Shown: positions 18,861-28,077, counted from the first letter of the stretch. The stretch: DNA of 53,108 bases from CAZSSM01 sp964609385 (GCA_964609385.1 CAZSSM010000050.1:1-53108); one strand, 5' to 3'. The notes: generated by a model not told the origin, from the letters alone. Translations and numbers: made by a program.

Positions 18861-20360
18861 ATGACCAGCGAAACCAGGACCGATGCCGAGCGGCCCGTTG
18901 TTCCTGAGGATCAGCGAGTCGAGCCCGATGTCCTGCCGACCGAGGCGATCATCGAGCCGCCAACAAGTCTGTTCCGGATGGTCCGGTACCTCGGTCCCGG
19001 GCTCTTATTAGTCGCGGCGATCATCGGCACCGGCGAGTTGGTCGGCACGACCGCCCTGGGCGCTGAGGAAGGTTATCAGTTCCTCTGGCTAATTCTCGTC
19101 AGTTGCTTCATCAAGGTAATCGTTCAGATCGAACTGGGCCGTTACGCAATCGTCCATGGCCAAACGACCCTCCAGGCCTTCCACGACTTGCCCGGCCCGC
19201 GTTGGCGGACCTCCTGGATGGTCTGGGCTTGGCTTTTGATGACGCTGACGACACTCACGCAGGTCGGGGCGATGTGCGGCCTGATCGGCCAAGCCTTGAC
19301 CTTGAGCTTCCCGGGGGCCGTGCCAGCCTTGGCCGACCTCGTCGGTGGGAATTCCGAGGCGTTCCGGACGTATCTGACGACGCACCCGGACTATTTCTGG
19401 GGCGCTTTGACGACGATCCTCGCGATGGTCTTGCTGGTTCGCGGTGGGTTCTCCGGCCTCTTGCGCGTGACCGCCGTTTTGGTGGCACTGGTGACCTTGA
19501 TGACGGTCCTCTGCGCCCTCGGCCTGGCCTTACCCGGTTCGGAGTACCCGATCGATGGCGAGGCCTTGCTGGGGGGACTCACCTTCAGCCTTCCGGTAGG
19601 AGCAGCCATTTTCCTGGCCTTCTCAACCTATGGGATCACCGGCGTCGGCTCGGCCGAACTCTTCGCCTACCCGTATTGGTGTATCGAGAAGGGATACGCC
19701 CGGTTCACCGGGCGTCGTTCGGCGGACCCCGACTGGTATGCGAGGGCTCGAGGCTGGATTCGGGTGATGCAATACGACGCCTGGTTCAGCATGGTCGTCT
19801 TCACGATCGCAACGATCGCCTTCTATATCTTGGGCGCGGCGGTCTTGCACAATCCTCAAGATCCCGGGTCAGGCACACCTGACGGTCCAGAAATGATCAC
19901 GGAGTTGGGCAAGATCTATCTCCCGCTCGGAGATTGGACGCAGGTGGCGTTCCTGGTCGGAGCTTGGGCGATCCTCTTCAGCACGATCTATTCGTCGACG
20001 GCCGCCAATAGCCGGATGACGGTCGACCTGCTCGGCCTGGCTCAATTGATCCGGCTCGACCACCCCGGTGATCGGGCGCGTTGGATCCGTCGAGTCAGTA
20101 TTTCTTATCTGCTTGTATCGATCTCGCTGTACATCCTCGTCCGCTCGCCGGTCCTCCTGGTCATCGTTGGTGGCGTGGCGCAGGGTTTGATGCTGCCCCT
20201 GGTCAGTTGGGCCACGCTCTATCTGAGCTTCCGTCACGGCGATAAGCGGGTCTCGTCGGGCTTGATCGGACGATCATTGCTGATCCTGGCGGCGTTGACC
20301 AATAGCGTCACGCTGTTTGTGGTTGGGCAGAAGGTCATCGACCTGCTGATTTCCTCCTAA
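18861..20360 (+). CDS. Nramp-family-like metal transporter lacking the DPGN motif (499 aa)
   Basis: This polytopic inner-membrane protein of about 11-12 segments belongs to the Nramp (NRAMP/MntH) superfamily by overall layout. The first membrane segment (LGPGLLLVAAIIGTGELVGT, near 44-63) aligns with canonical TM1, but GTGE at 56-59 stands where DPGN binds the metal. The canonical TM6 MPH motif is also absent; that region reads AFSTYGITGVGSAELF. It is therefore a divergent branch, and Mn/Fe transport should not be assumed; Mg2+ or another substrate is possible. Residues 1-38 are a charged cytoplasmic leader. The start at 18861 is the ATG closest to the conserved region, with a weak GGTGG upstream. 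The RND gene begins 140 bp downstream. Confidence 0.82.
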   Translation: MTSETRTDAERPVVPEDQRVEPDVLPTEAIIEPPTSLFRMVRYLGPGLLLVAAIIGTGELVGTTALGAEEGYQFLWLILVSCFIKVIVQIELGRYAIVHGQTTLQAFHDLPGPRWRTSWMVWAWLLMTLTTLTQVGAMCGLIGQALTLSFPGAVPALADLVGGNSEAFRTYLTTHPDYFWGALTTILAMVLLVRGGFSGLLRVTAVLVALVTLMTVLCALGLALPGSEYPIDGEALLGGLTFSLPVGAAIFLAFSTYGITGVGSAELFAYPYWCIEKGYARFTGRRSADPDWYARARGWIRVMQYDAWFSMVVFTIATIAFYILGAAVLHNPQDPGSGTPDGPEMITELGKIYLPLGDWTQVAFLVGAWAILFSTIYSSTAANSRMTVDLLGLAQLIRLDHPGDRARWIRRVSISYLLVSISLYILVRSPVLLVIVGGVAQGLMLPLVSWATLYLSFRHGDKRVSSGLIGRSLLILAALTNSVTLFVVGQKVIDLLISS

Positions 20361-20399
20361 GCGGTCTACAACAGAGAGAAGCTCGCTAAGGCCCACCTC

Positions 20400-20465
20400 G
20401 AGGCCGGGTCGATACGCGGGCACTGAGCCTCGTCATGCCTCGGGGCAGTCTCGGCCCCCGGCCTC
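20400..20465 (+). terminator. Inverted repeat between transporter genes
   Basis: GAGGCCGGG (20400-20408) and CCCGGCCTC (20457-20465) are exact reverse complements. A small inner hairpin with a TCGG loop (TGCC-TCGG-GGCA) lies between them. The structure sits 40 nt after the Nramp-like stop and 35 nt before the RND start. There is no T tract, so it may be a weak terminator or attenuator. Confidence 0.35.
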
Positions 20466-20500
20466 CCTAGCCGCATTCACAAACGGAACGGTCTGCCAAC

Positions 20501-22903
20501 GTGATCGCGTCCCTGTTTCGGCTCCGTTACTTGAGCTTCGGTCTGACCGTCGTGATCCTGGTGGCCCTGCTGGTCGGCGGCCAGAAGGTCACCTATGAGC
20601 AGTCGATTCGCTCGTTCTTCGCCGAAGACGACCCGGACCTGCTGGATTACCAACGCGCCGCCGATCGATTCGGCAATGACAACTTCGTGTTCGTCGTCTA
20701 CGACGATCCGGAATACCTCAGCGCCACGGGGATCGAGCGTCTCGGTCGGTTGGTTGAAGGGATCGGCCCGGACCAGATCAACGGAGTCGTCCGCGTCGAG
20801 TCGCTGGATCAGATGCCGGTCCTCTGGGAGTTGGATGACCAACTGCTCCGGCTCGTCCGCTTGCCCGCCTTTCTCCGGGAGGGCTTCATTACCGTCCTGG
20901 AGCAGGGGATCCGTTCGATCGATCCATCGACGACGCCCCTCGTCTTGGGGCCGGCGATCCGTCAAGCCGACGAGGCCGGTCAGGCCGATCGGCTCGAGAC
21001 GCTTCGCGAACGGATCACCGCGCATCCCCTGTTGGCGCGGAATCTGGTCAGCGAGTCGGGAACAACGGCCTCGGTGATGGTCCGCCTGGGCGACTCCGAG
21101 GAGTACGACATCAAATCGATCATCACCGCGCTCCGGGAGCGGTCCGACCAGTTCGCTCAGGACGAAGGCTTGGAACGGGTGGCGATCGTGGGTCCGCCGG
21201 TCCTGCTGGCCGACGGGTTCCTGGCCATCGAGCGAGACGGTCGTCGCCTCTCGATCCTCGGCATGACCCTCATTGGCCTCGTCATGCTGGTGGCGGTCCG
21301 GAGCCTCTGGTGGGCGATCATCCCGATCCTGGCCGGCTGGACGGTCTGGCTCGGGACCGAGCACATCATGGCCGTGCTTGGGATGAAGCTCTCGTTGTCG
21401 GGCGGACCGCTGGTGGCTCAGATCATCGTGCTGACGATGCCTGCGGCGAGCCATCTGGCGATCCATTACCGTGACGACCTCCGAACGATGCGAAGCCGTC
21501 AGCATGCCGGGCTGGAGACGATGCGTCAGGTCTCGGTCCCGATCTTCTGGTGCGCAGTGACGACGGCTCTGGGCTACTACGCCTTGCTGACCAGCAATCT
21601 GGTCCCGATCCGGCAGTTTGGCGGGATCCTGGGCAGTTGCACGTTCCTGACGGCCCTGGTGGTGATGGCCACCACCCCTTTGGCGATGCTCCCGCCGGTC
21701 CCCTTGGAGTGGCCGGTCCGCTACGGTTCGCGCTCGCCACTCGCTCGACCGATCAGTTCCTTATTGATGACAGTCAACCGACGAGCCGGCTGGATCGTCG
21801 GCACGCTTGTGGTGGTCGCCGTGCCGATCTCTCTCGGGAGCCTGACGCTCCAATACGAAACCAACTATGTCAACATCTATCAAAACGATACTCGAGTCGT
21901 CGACGACTACCGGTACGTCGAGGAGCGGTTGGGAGGCATCGGCGTCTTCGAGACGGTGATGCCAATGGAGGACGGCCTCGATATGGCCGCGCTCCAGGAC
22001 CTTGCCGTTTGGGAGCAAACCGTCGAGGAGACCGGCCAGGTCGCCCACCAGATCTCGCTGAATACGGTGCTCGATCCCGACGGCCGGATCGCGGAATTGG
22101 ATCCGGAACAGGCCGCCCTGGCCCTGGAGACGAAACTCCGCTTGATCCAGGCCAGTCCGCAGGCCGAGCTGCTCGGCAACTTCTGGGAGCCCGACTCGCA
22201 ACAGAGCCGGGTCCTGACCCGGATCCGCGAACAGCAGCCGAATCGCGACAAACAGGCGATCTTCCAGCTCTGTCGCGCGACGGCGAGCGACCTGTTCGGC
22301 GCGCAGTCGTACCTGACCGGCCTCTCCTACCTCATGACCAAGACGTCGCGCTCGGTCGTGGTGACGCAATGGACGACTCTCTTGCTGGCGCTGGGCAGCA
22401 TCATGCTGATGCTGGTCCTGGCACTTCGTCGTCCGAGACTGGCCGGACTGGCGATCTTCCCAACGATCTTGGCCGTCGGGTTCGTTCTCGGACTGATGGG
22501 TTGGATGGGGATCAAGCTCGACATCGCCACCGCCTTGGTGGCCAGCATCGCCCTGGATCTTTCCGTCGACGACACGTTCCACTGCCTCCTGCAATACCGT
22601 CGACTCCGCGACGGGGGCCGGAGCCATGTCGAGAGCCTTCTGGAGAGTTACGCGGTGACCGGCCCCGGCGTCTTGCTCTCCAGCTTGGCCGTGGCCGTCG
22701 GGTTCGCCCAGCTCTGGGTCAGCGAGTTCGTGCCCTTCGCCAACTTCGGTGCCATGGTCGCGATCGCCACGGTGGGTAGCACCTTGGGTAACATCTTCCT
22801 CTTGCCGGCCTGCTTGAGTCTCTTCGACCGGCTCGATCCCAAAGGCAGCCGTGCTCAGGCGTCGAACGAATCCCCCCAACCGGTCTACCAGTCTGCTGAG
22901 TGA
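20501..22903 (+). CDS. RND/MMPL-family exporter (800 aa)
   Basis: This inner-membrane protein has the RND fold of the 'predicted exporter' (COG1033/MMPL) type. There is one membrane segment at about 8-28, a large periplasmic domain to about 245, and a membrane cluster at about 250-430. A second periplasmic region follows, then a last membrane cluster at about 625-780. The acidic segment IALDLSVDDTFHCLLQYRRLR near 685-705 is typical of the proton-relay helix in this group. MMPL-type members usually export lipids or hydrophobic molecules; the substrate here is unknown and hopanoid or other lipid export is only a possibility. The start is a GTG with no clear ribosome-binding site. No membrane-fusion protein or outer-membrane channel is adjacent. 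Confidence 0.88.
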   Translation: MIASLFRLRYLSFGLTVVILVALLVGGQKVTYEQSIRSFFAEDDPDLLDYQRAADRFGNDNFVFVVYDDPEYLSATGIERLGRLVEGIGPDQINGVVRVESLDQMPVLWELDDQLLRLVRLPAFLREGFITVLEQGIRSIDPSTTPLVLGPAIRQADEAGQADRLETLRERITAHPLLARNLVSESGTTASVMVRLGDSEEYDIKSIITALRERSDQFAQDEGLERVAIVGPPVLLADGFLAIERDGRRLSILGMTLIGLVMLVAVRSLWWAIIPILAGWTVWLGTEHIMAVLGMKLSLSGGPLVAQIIVLTMPAASHLAIHYRDDLRTMRSRQHAGLETMRQVSVPIFWCAVTTALGYYALLTSNLVPIRQFGGILGSCTFLTALVVMATTPLAMLPPVPLEWPVRYGSRSPLARPISSLLMTVNRRAGWIVGTLVVVAVPISLGSLTLQYETNYVNIYQNDTRVVDDYRYVEERLGGIGVFETVMPMEDGLDMAALQDLAVWEQTVEETGQVAHQISLNTVLDPDGRIAELDPEQAALALETKLRLIQASPQAELLGNFWEPDSQQSRVLTRIREQQPNRDKQAIFQLCRATASDLFGAQSYLTGLSYLMTKTSRSVVVTQWTTLLLALGSIMLMLVLALRRPRLAGLAIFPTILAVGFVLGLMGWMGIKLDIATALVASIALDLSVDDTFHCLLQYRRLRDGGRSHVESLLESYAVTGPGVLLSSLAVAVGFAQLWVSEFVPFANFGAMVAIATVGSTLGNIFLLPACLSLFDRLDPKGSRAQASNESPQPVYQSAE

Positions 22904-23018
22904 ACAGGAGTGCTCAGGACGTCAACGGTCGGACGAGATCCCGAGCAAGTCGGAAGAGTAATGGGCCAAGGATGATCTCCTAAGCCCGCCTCTCGCCCGA
23001 TCGTCCGAGGCCTTCGGC

Positions 23019-23690
23019 TCAAAGCACCATCTTGATGATAAAGAACCCACCCACTAGCAGAATGAAGAAGAGCGTGACGACGAGGTTGAACCGTTTCTCG
23101 ATGAAGTCGCGGATGGAGTCGCCGAAGATCCGGATCAGGACGCTTTCGGCAAAGAACCGCAGGCTCCGCCCGACGACCGAGGCGATGATGAACGTGGCTA
23201 GGCTGAGTTTGAAGGCCCCGGCAGCGATGGTGAAAACCTTGTAGGGGATCGGCGTCAGGGCCGCTCCCAAGATCGCCCAAAAACCGGCTTCCTGGAATGC
23301 GTCGCCAAGTTCCTGATACTTCTCAGCCAGGTGATAGAACTCGACGATCGGCTCGCCGATCAGCTCGTAGAAGTACATTCCGATGACATAACCGAAGATC
23401 CCACCGAGTACCGAGGCAATCGAGCAGACCGTCGCGTAGAGTAGCGCACGCTTCGGCTTACCGACCGACAAGGCCATCAGGAGCGGGTCGGGTGGGATCG
23501 GGAAGAACGACGACTCGGTGAAGGAGACCAGCGCCAAGGCGGGCAACCCATATCGGGTCTCGGCCCAGCTCAGGACCCAGTGATAGAGGCGTCGGAGCGG
23601 TCCACGCTTCGGCTCGGTCGGCGGGCCATGGGGACCGGCGGTCAGCTCGGGGTCTGGCTGCGGGGCCGTCTCCGGAATCGTCGAACTCAT
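23019..23690 (-). CDS. YqaA/DedA-like membrane protein (223 aa)
   Basis: This is a small polytopic protein of the VTT (SNARE-associated/DedA) superfamily, closest in layout to the YqaA group. Landmarks are ALALVSFTESSFFPIPPDPLLMAL near 50-73, the glycine-rich membrane segment SVLGGIFGYVIGMYFYELIG, and FWAILGAALTPIPYKVFTIAAGAF. DedA-family proteins are linked to lipid scrambling and membrane homeostasis. The ATG at 23690 precedes a Pro-rich cytoplasmic leader and has AAGG nine bases upstream; an in-frame ATG at 23738 is possible. It lies 148 bp downstream of the exbD-like gene on the same strand and may be in the same transcript. Confidence 0.82.
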   Translation of the reverse strand: MSSTIPETAPQPDPELTAGPHGPPTEPKRGPLRRLYHWVLSWAETRYGLPALALVSFTESSFFPIPPDPLLMALSVGKPKRALLYATVCSIASVLGGIFGYVIGMYFYELIGEPIVEFYHLAEKYQELGDAFQEAGFWAILGAALTPIPYKVFTIAAGAFKLSLATFIIASVVGRSLRFFAESVLIRIFGDSIRDFIEKRFNLVVTLFFILLVGGFFIIKMVL

Positions 23691-23837
23691 CGGATCAAAC
23701 CTTCCCAAGGCTGGAGGAATCAACGAGGACGGGACCATCGAGCCGCAACGGGCGAATGAGTGGTCCGGAGTACGACAACGAGTGCGTCGACGAAGTCGGG
23801 CGGAGCGGCACCTTGACGTCGATCGGAATCCGGTGGG

Positions 23838-24311
23838 CTACGGGTTGGTTAGTTCTGGTTCGGGCGATGCTTCGGAGCGGGCTGGACCGAGACTCCGAGG
23901 ATCGACCGGGAGTCGGACGTTGCGGATCCCCGCCATCTCGCAGGTGGCCAATAGGTCAGCCAGGTGCTGGTAGGCGATCTCGCGGTCGGCGCGGATCAGG
24001 ACCCCCTGAGCGGGATAGCGCCACCGAGCCTCATCGAGCCGCGACCGGAGTGTCTCCAAGTCCAACGGGTCCGGCTCATTGTTCCAGCGGATCCGGCCCG
24101 GTTCGACCAGGGTGACCGAGATGTCGTCGGGGGCCTTGGTCAGTGGCGCGGCCGTCTCGACCTCAGGGACGCGGACGGTGAACTGGGCGTCGTCCCAGTC
24201 GTACAGCTTGGTCGCGGCCATGAAGAAGATGAGGAGGCAGAGGACCACATCGACCATCGGTGTCATGTTGATCTGCGGCGTCTCGTCGGCCTGCATGGTC
24301 TGACTCAACAT
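23838..24311 (-). CDS. ExbD/TolR-family biopolymer transport protein (157 aa)
   Basis: This protein has a single N-terminal membrane helix (about 19-35) bearing the essential aspartate in TPMVDVVLCLLIFFM (Asp21), followed by a periplasmic domain with the usual VLIRADREIAYQHLADLLATC pattern near 105-125. With the ExbB/TolQ protein encoded just upstream it should form a proton-driven stator that powers TonB- or TolA-type outer-membrane work. No tonB, tolA or tolB is in the window. The C-terminus ends in a short Pro/Glu-rich tail. The start at 24311 lacks a clear ribosome-binding site; an internal ATG at 24296 is an alternative. A gap of 117 bp separates it from the ExbB gene. Confidence 0.88.
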   Translation of the reverse strand: MLSQTMQADETPQINMTPMVDVVLCLLIFFMAATKLYDWDDAQFTVRVPEVETAAPLTKAPDDISVTLVEPGRIRWNNEPDPLDLETLRSRLDEARWRYPAQGVLIRADREIAYQHLADLLATCEMAGIRNVRLPVDPRSLGPARSEASPEPELTNP

Positions 24312-24428
24312 GGATGGTCGACTCGATCTGAGGTGCGGAGTGGAGCGGTCGGATGCTCGATCATGCGAACATCGAGGGTTCAGACAAGCGAGATCCGATG
24401 TCCGATGGGCTCGAACCGTTCGGGTTGG

Positions 24429-25400
24429 TCAGCGGGTCACGAACGTGGAGCCAGGGTTGGGGCTTGGCGGGATCATCGCGATCGGCTCCCGGGATTCGGG
24501 ACCGGTCGCCTGACCGGCCGGATTGGGGGGCATGGTCCCCAGGGCGTGAAGCGGATCGAGCGGGTGTCCCGCAATCCGATCGATGACCTGGCGGAGGATC
24601 CCGTCGAGTTCGCGGACCAGGGCATCGACGCGGTTTATCAAGTAGTAATAGGTCACCAGGGCAAAGACTGCGATGCCCAGGCCGGCAGCCGTGGCGATCA
24701 GGGCCAGGCTGATCCCCTCGGCCAGTGCCTCGCCGCGTTGACCTCCTTGGATACCCCCGAGCGCCGCGAACGCTTGGATTAGTCCGATGACGGTCCCCAA
24801 GAGCCCGAGCAGCGGAGCGATCGTCGCGGCGCCCTGGAGAACTCGGACGTTCCGCTTCCACTCAACGACCTCGCCCGCGGCGTCCTGAGCCACGATCTGA
24901 CGGATCGTCAGGCCGGGCTGACCCCAGTGTCGGACCGCCAGGGCGATGATCCTCGAGGCTGCGCAGTCGTTGGCCTTGCAGAATTCCAAAGCGCGCTCGC
25001 GATCCAGTTTGCCGGCCTGCAACCGATCGAGGAACCGCTCAACGAATTCGCGAGGCAGGATCCGTCGGCGACGGAGGGCCAACGTTCGCTCCAGGGCGAA
25101 GCCGAATGTGGCTACCGAGCAGATCGCCAAGGGCCAGAGCATGACATGAGAACGCGTCAAGATCGCCAACGTGCCGCCTTCAAACAGGGTGGATGGGCCG
25201 TTCGGTGGTTCGGCGATCGGCTCCGGGTCCGCTTCCGGAGTCGACGACGCCTCGAACGATCCGGTGGGCTCGTTCGGAGCGTCCGTCGGGGTAACGTCCG
25301 GCGATTGGCCCATCGCCATTGGCCCTCGGTTGGCAATCGCGACGAGCAACGTGAGGCAGATCATCCACAAAGGATGCCGTAAGCGGAAGCCGTCACGCAT
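24429..25400 (-). CDS. MotA/TolQ/ExbB proton-channel family protein (323 aa)
   Basis: This is the membrane partner of the ExbD-like protein. An N-terminal hydrophobic leader (LWMICLTLLVAIA) and a Pro/Glu-rich spacer precede a TM at about 82-105 (HVMLWPLAICSVATFGFALE). The two conserved channel helices come later: GAATIAPLLGLLGTVIGLIQAF and ISLALIATAAGLGIAVFALV, separated by the usual short loop with GEALAEG. The extended leader makes it longer than E. coli ExbB (244 aa); such leaders are common in planctomycete and delta-proteobacterial homologues. The ATG at 25400 is chosen. An in-frame TTG at 25424 has GGAGG very close and is an alternative start. Confidence 0.9.
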   Translation of the reverse strand: MRDGFRLRHPLWMICLTLLVAIANRGPMAMGQSPDVTPTDAPNEPTGSFEASSTPEADPEPIAEPPNGPSTLFEGGTLAILTRSHVMLWPLAICSVATFGFALERTLALRRRRILPREFVERFLDRLQAGKLDRERALEFCKANDCAASRIIALAVRHWGQPGLTIRQIVAQDAAGEVVEWKRNVRVLQGAATIAPLLGLLGTVIGLIQAFAALGGIQGGQRGEALAEGISLALIATAAGLGIAVFALVTYYYLINRVDALVRELDGILRQVIDRIAGHPLDPLHALGTMPPNPAGQATGPESREPIAMIPPSPNPGSTFVTR

Positions 25401-25579
25401 CGAAGGTCGAGGGGTCAAACGCAAAGGGGCCTCCGATCACGAAGCGATCTACGGTGTCGTCGGAGCGTCATGGTGGCAGGATCGACCCGAGTCGGCGAAT
25501 CTCCAACGCCTGGCGATCCTAGTCAAACGGACGTTGGTGTCAAACGTGGGCGAATCGTTGAGATTGCTCGGAGTCGGGT

Positions 25580-26023
25580 TCAAGGAGTCGGCAAGGGGGT
25601 CCCTGCGATCGATCTAAGCCGTCCACGGTACTCGTCTCTCGCAATCAAGCCGTCGAACCGCCAATGGTCGTCGTCTCGAAGAAATTGATAGACCGGGCCG
25701 CGAATGTCGGTCGGCCGAAGCCAGATGACCCCATCGGTCCGTCTCCAGAGTCGGTAGTTCTTCTCGAGCGTCACGGGGACTTGAAAGAACGAGCCCGCCT
25801 CAGTCTGCTGAAGCCCGACCTCGTCAAGGAAACGCTCGGTGCAAAGGCTCCGAGCCTGTTCCAAGTCCCCGGCTTCGGCCGCGATCTGGAGGTCGACCAG
25901 AGTTCGAAGGACCGCGCGGGAAGGCGCCGTGTAGGTGCCCACCAGCAGAATGATTACCGAGATCAGCAGGACGAACGTCGCGGCCCCCCCCACGATCAAC
26001 CGTTGCTTCTGACGCTCGTGCAT
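25580..26023 (-). CDS. Small membrane-anchored hypothetical protein (147 aa)
   Basis: The start is the ATG at 26023, directly before the basic residues and the membrane segment LIVGGAATFVLLISVIILLVG (about 8-28); the frame stays open to 26206 but that part is not protein-like. The extracytoplasmic part has a helix (ALRTLVDLQIAAEAGDLEQA-like) followed by predicted strands ending in YQFLRDDDHWRFDGLI. This layout is similar to NTF2-like or DUF4878-type lumen domains, but no firm family match can be claimed. It precedes the exbB-like gene by about 180 bp on the same strand, so a role with the ExbB/ExbD stator is possible but unproven. Confidence 0.65.
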   Translation of the reverse strand: MHERQKQRLIVGGAATFVLLISVIILLVGTYTAPSRAVLRTLVDLQIAAEAGDLEQARSLCTERFLDEVGLQQTEAGSFFQVPVTLEKNYRLWRRTDGVIWLRPTDIRGPVYQFLRDDDHWRFDGLIARDEYRGRLRSIAGTPLPTP

Positions 26024-26207
26024 TGGGGACACTTTCTCGATGCAACGCGTGGAGCAATGGACGGATCGAGCCGAAATCAGCAGCCATCGTGTTCGAACTC
26101 GGCCCCGATTGGCAAACCCGATCTGGTGCGGATCGGACCAATCGAGGCCGGGTTTTTCCCATCGCCGATTCGTTGCAACGTCGTTCGAGGTGCAACGTGG
26201 GTTCAAA

Positions 26208-26867
26208 TCAGCGCCCGAATCGCCGGATCAACCGGTTCCAAAGCCCGGTTTGACGGGGACGGTTCATAGGCGGACGCGCCTCAAAAGCGGTCGTTCGGAC
26301 TTCCCGGGAAGACTCATCCCACAGATCTCGAGCGGAGACGGTCTCGAGGTGCCGATCGTTGTTCGAGCGATCCGAAGCGCCCGGAGTCAGATTGGAAGAC
26401 CTCGGTTGGCCCAATGGCTCCTCAAAGTTGAACGGGTCCGAATCATCCGGATTCAACGGCGGAATCTCCAGATCCGGGCGTTGCGGTTCTTCCAGATCTT
26501 CGAACGGAAGCCGCGATCGTTCCAGAATCGGTCCGGTGTCGTCTAATCCCTCGGGAATGACAAGTGGACGTTCGGCGTACTCGGCAGCGCGATCGGGAAA
26601 CGCTGCGCTGGCACAGCCGTGGCCATCGGGGAACTGCCGCCAGCATGTCGGATAATGGCCCCAGTACTGGTAGCGATAATAGTGGTGGATCGGATTTTCC
26701 AATTCGTGGGGGACGCGTTCCCGTTTGATCGGCCAGTTCGGGAAGAGGCCGAACTGAGCTGACGCCTCCTGGGCGTTGAGGACGCCGATCAACAGGACGG
26801 CCATTGGGAGGAGGCCGAGGCGAACTCGGGACCGGGTCGGTCCTTGTACTTCCATGCGGTCGGGCAT
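26208..26867 (-). CDS. Secreted protein with a YPTCWR motif (219 aa)
   Basis: A signal peptide (RVRLGLLPMAVLLIGVLNAQEASA, about 14-37) is followed by an aromatic segment centred on YWGHYPTCWRQFPDGHGC (68-85), then a long Pro/Asp/Glu-rich disordered stretch. From memory, motifs of the type YPTCWR-x-(W/F)P recur in secreted planctomycete proteins of unknown function; this is not a database result. The start at 26867 has GGAG six bases upstream. It is the first gene of the minus-strand block that continues with the small anchored protein and exbB-exbD. Function is unknown; cysteines at 75 and 85 could form a disulfide. Confidence 0.75.
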   Translation of the reverse strand: MPDRMEVQGPTRSRVRLGLLPMAVLLIGVLNAQEASAQFGLFPNWPIKRERVPHELENPIHHYYRYQYWGHYPTCWRQFPDGHGCASAAFPDRAAEYAERPLVIPEGLDDTGPILERSRLPFEDLEEPQRPDLEIPPLNPDDSDPFNFEEPLGQPRSSNLTPGASDRSNNDRHLETVSARDLWDESSREVRTTAFEARPPMNRPRQTGLWNRLIRRFGR

Positions 26868-27369
26868 CGGTTACTCCGTTCCTCTATCGCAACCCCGGAT
26901 TTCGGTCAACGGTCCGGACGCCCGTCATCGGTAACCAACCAAACGTGTCATCGATGCTGGACCAGGGGGCTGATGACGGGCTGTGAAGGACCGAACGGTG
27001 ATGCGATCGACCGGGGCCGGTCCTCGATCGCCGAATCGACACCGGACGCGGCGTCGCTGGGTCCTGAAGAGTCGATCGGACCGCCCCCACCGGAAAAGCC
27101 AAGTCCATCGCGCCATCGGGACTGCTCGGGTTGGGGATCTGCGGATTGTCGGGGTTGCCTGGGGGTCCAGCAAGGAATCACCCGGGATCGCTGCGAGTCG
27201 AACGATCATCCGGAGTGTTCTGTGGATGTCCAGCTCGACCGAAAGGGTGGATCGCGACGACTCGGCGCGTCGATGGACGCTTTGGTTTCCGGCCCGGTGA
27301 TCTCGGAGGAGCCGTGATCAGATGATTCGGACCGGACGGTCATGTGGGATCGTGGCGAAGGAGTGACGC
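26868..27369. other. Intergenic region between divergent genes
   Basis: About 500 bp separate the YPTCWR-motif gene (minus) and the small secreted protein gene (plus), so both promoters should lie here. Several short open frames exist on both strands, one on the minus strand with a Gly/Ser-rich sequence. None has a ribosome-binding site, signal peptide or familiar motif. I see no RNA gene or repeat. Confidence 0.45.
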
Positions 27370-27915
27370 ATGCGTATCCCTCGGAATCGACTCTTGTCAG
27401 GCAGGTCAGAACGGGTGTTGACGGGCGTAACGATGGGGATGGCCCTGTTGGCTGGGCTGTCGGTCGTCGAGGCCTCGGCGCAGGGGTTCGTTGAGCCGGC
27501 AGCCTCCGCGAGCGTAATGACCGAGCGGTCCCGGATCGGCCCCTCGCTCTCACCAGCGGCCAGCTTTGCGTTGCTGAGCGATCCGTTTCTCCGACCGGGG
27601 TTCGGTCGATCTGGGAGTCTCAATCAGGGCGAGTTCCTTTGGCTGGCGACACAGTGGCAACAACAGCGGGCGTCCCGTCAAGGCGATCGCGGGGGTATGC
27701 CGAGCCGGCTCGGCCGATCCAGCAGTATGGGATCGACCCGGCTCGGTATGGACAGATTCGGCGGTCGCCCAACGAGCCGGATTTCACAGTCGCGCGGTGG
27801 GTCGCTCCGCGATGCCGGTCGTGTACCTGGAGGTGGAGCCTCGCGATATTTCAACCGAGGCGTGATCCAACGTGATCGGACGAGCCGCCCCCACGACCCG
27901 TTCGGCCGGCGTTGA
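27370..27915 (+). CDS. Secreted Arg/Gly/Ser-rich hypothetical protein (181 aa)
   Basis: The ATG at 27370 is preceded by GAAGGAG at seven bases. A signal peptide runs to about residue 38 (VTMGMALLAGLSVVEASAQ). A short ordered part (FALLSDPFLRPGFGRSGSL, EFLWLATQWQQQRASRQ) is followed by a long Arg/Gly/Ser-rich low-complexity tail. No domain is recognised. The polysaccharide-export gene begins about 160 bp downstream on the same strand, so it may belong to the same envelope locus. The strong ribosome-binding site and signal peptide support it as a real gene. Confidence 0.72.
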   Translation: MRIPRNRLLSGRSERVLTGVTMGMALLAGLSVVEASAQGFVEPAASASVMTERSRIGPSLSPAASFALLSDPFLRPGFGRSGSLNQGEFLWLATQWQQQRASRQGDRGGMPSRLGRSSSMGSTRLGMDRFGGRPTSRISQSRGGSLRDAGRVPGGGASRYFNRGVIQRDRTSRPHDPFGRR

Positions 27916-28077
27916 TCGCCAAGATCCAAAGAACCCTCAGAGAAAGTAGAGCCGTCTCTCGCCGTTGCCGATCCTGGAAGCTGTAGCGATCGCGTGGGGC
28001 GAGGAGGTGTCCCCGCGTCAGACCGCGGTGCCCGAGTCAAGTGGCCGGGCACCGATCGATCTGGAGAGGGGTGTTCC

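Noticed and set aside
21550..22779. Plus-strand frame of 409 aa inside the RND gene
   Set aside because: Arg/Gly/Pro-rich out-of-frame reading of a gene with clear membrane segments.
26844..27317. Plus-strand frame of 157 aa and minus-strand frames in the same gap
   Set aside because: No ribosome-binding site, signal peptide or motif, and the composition is like other shadow frames in this DNA.
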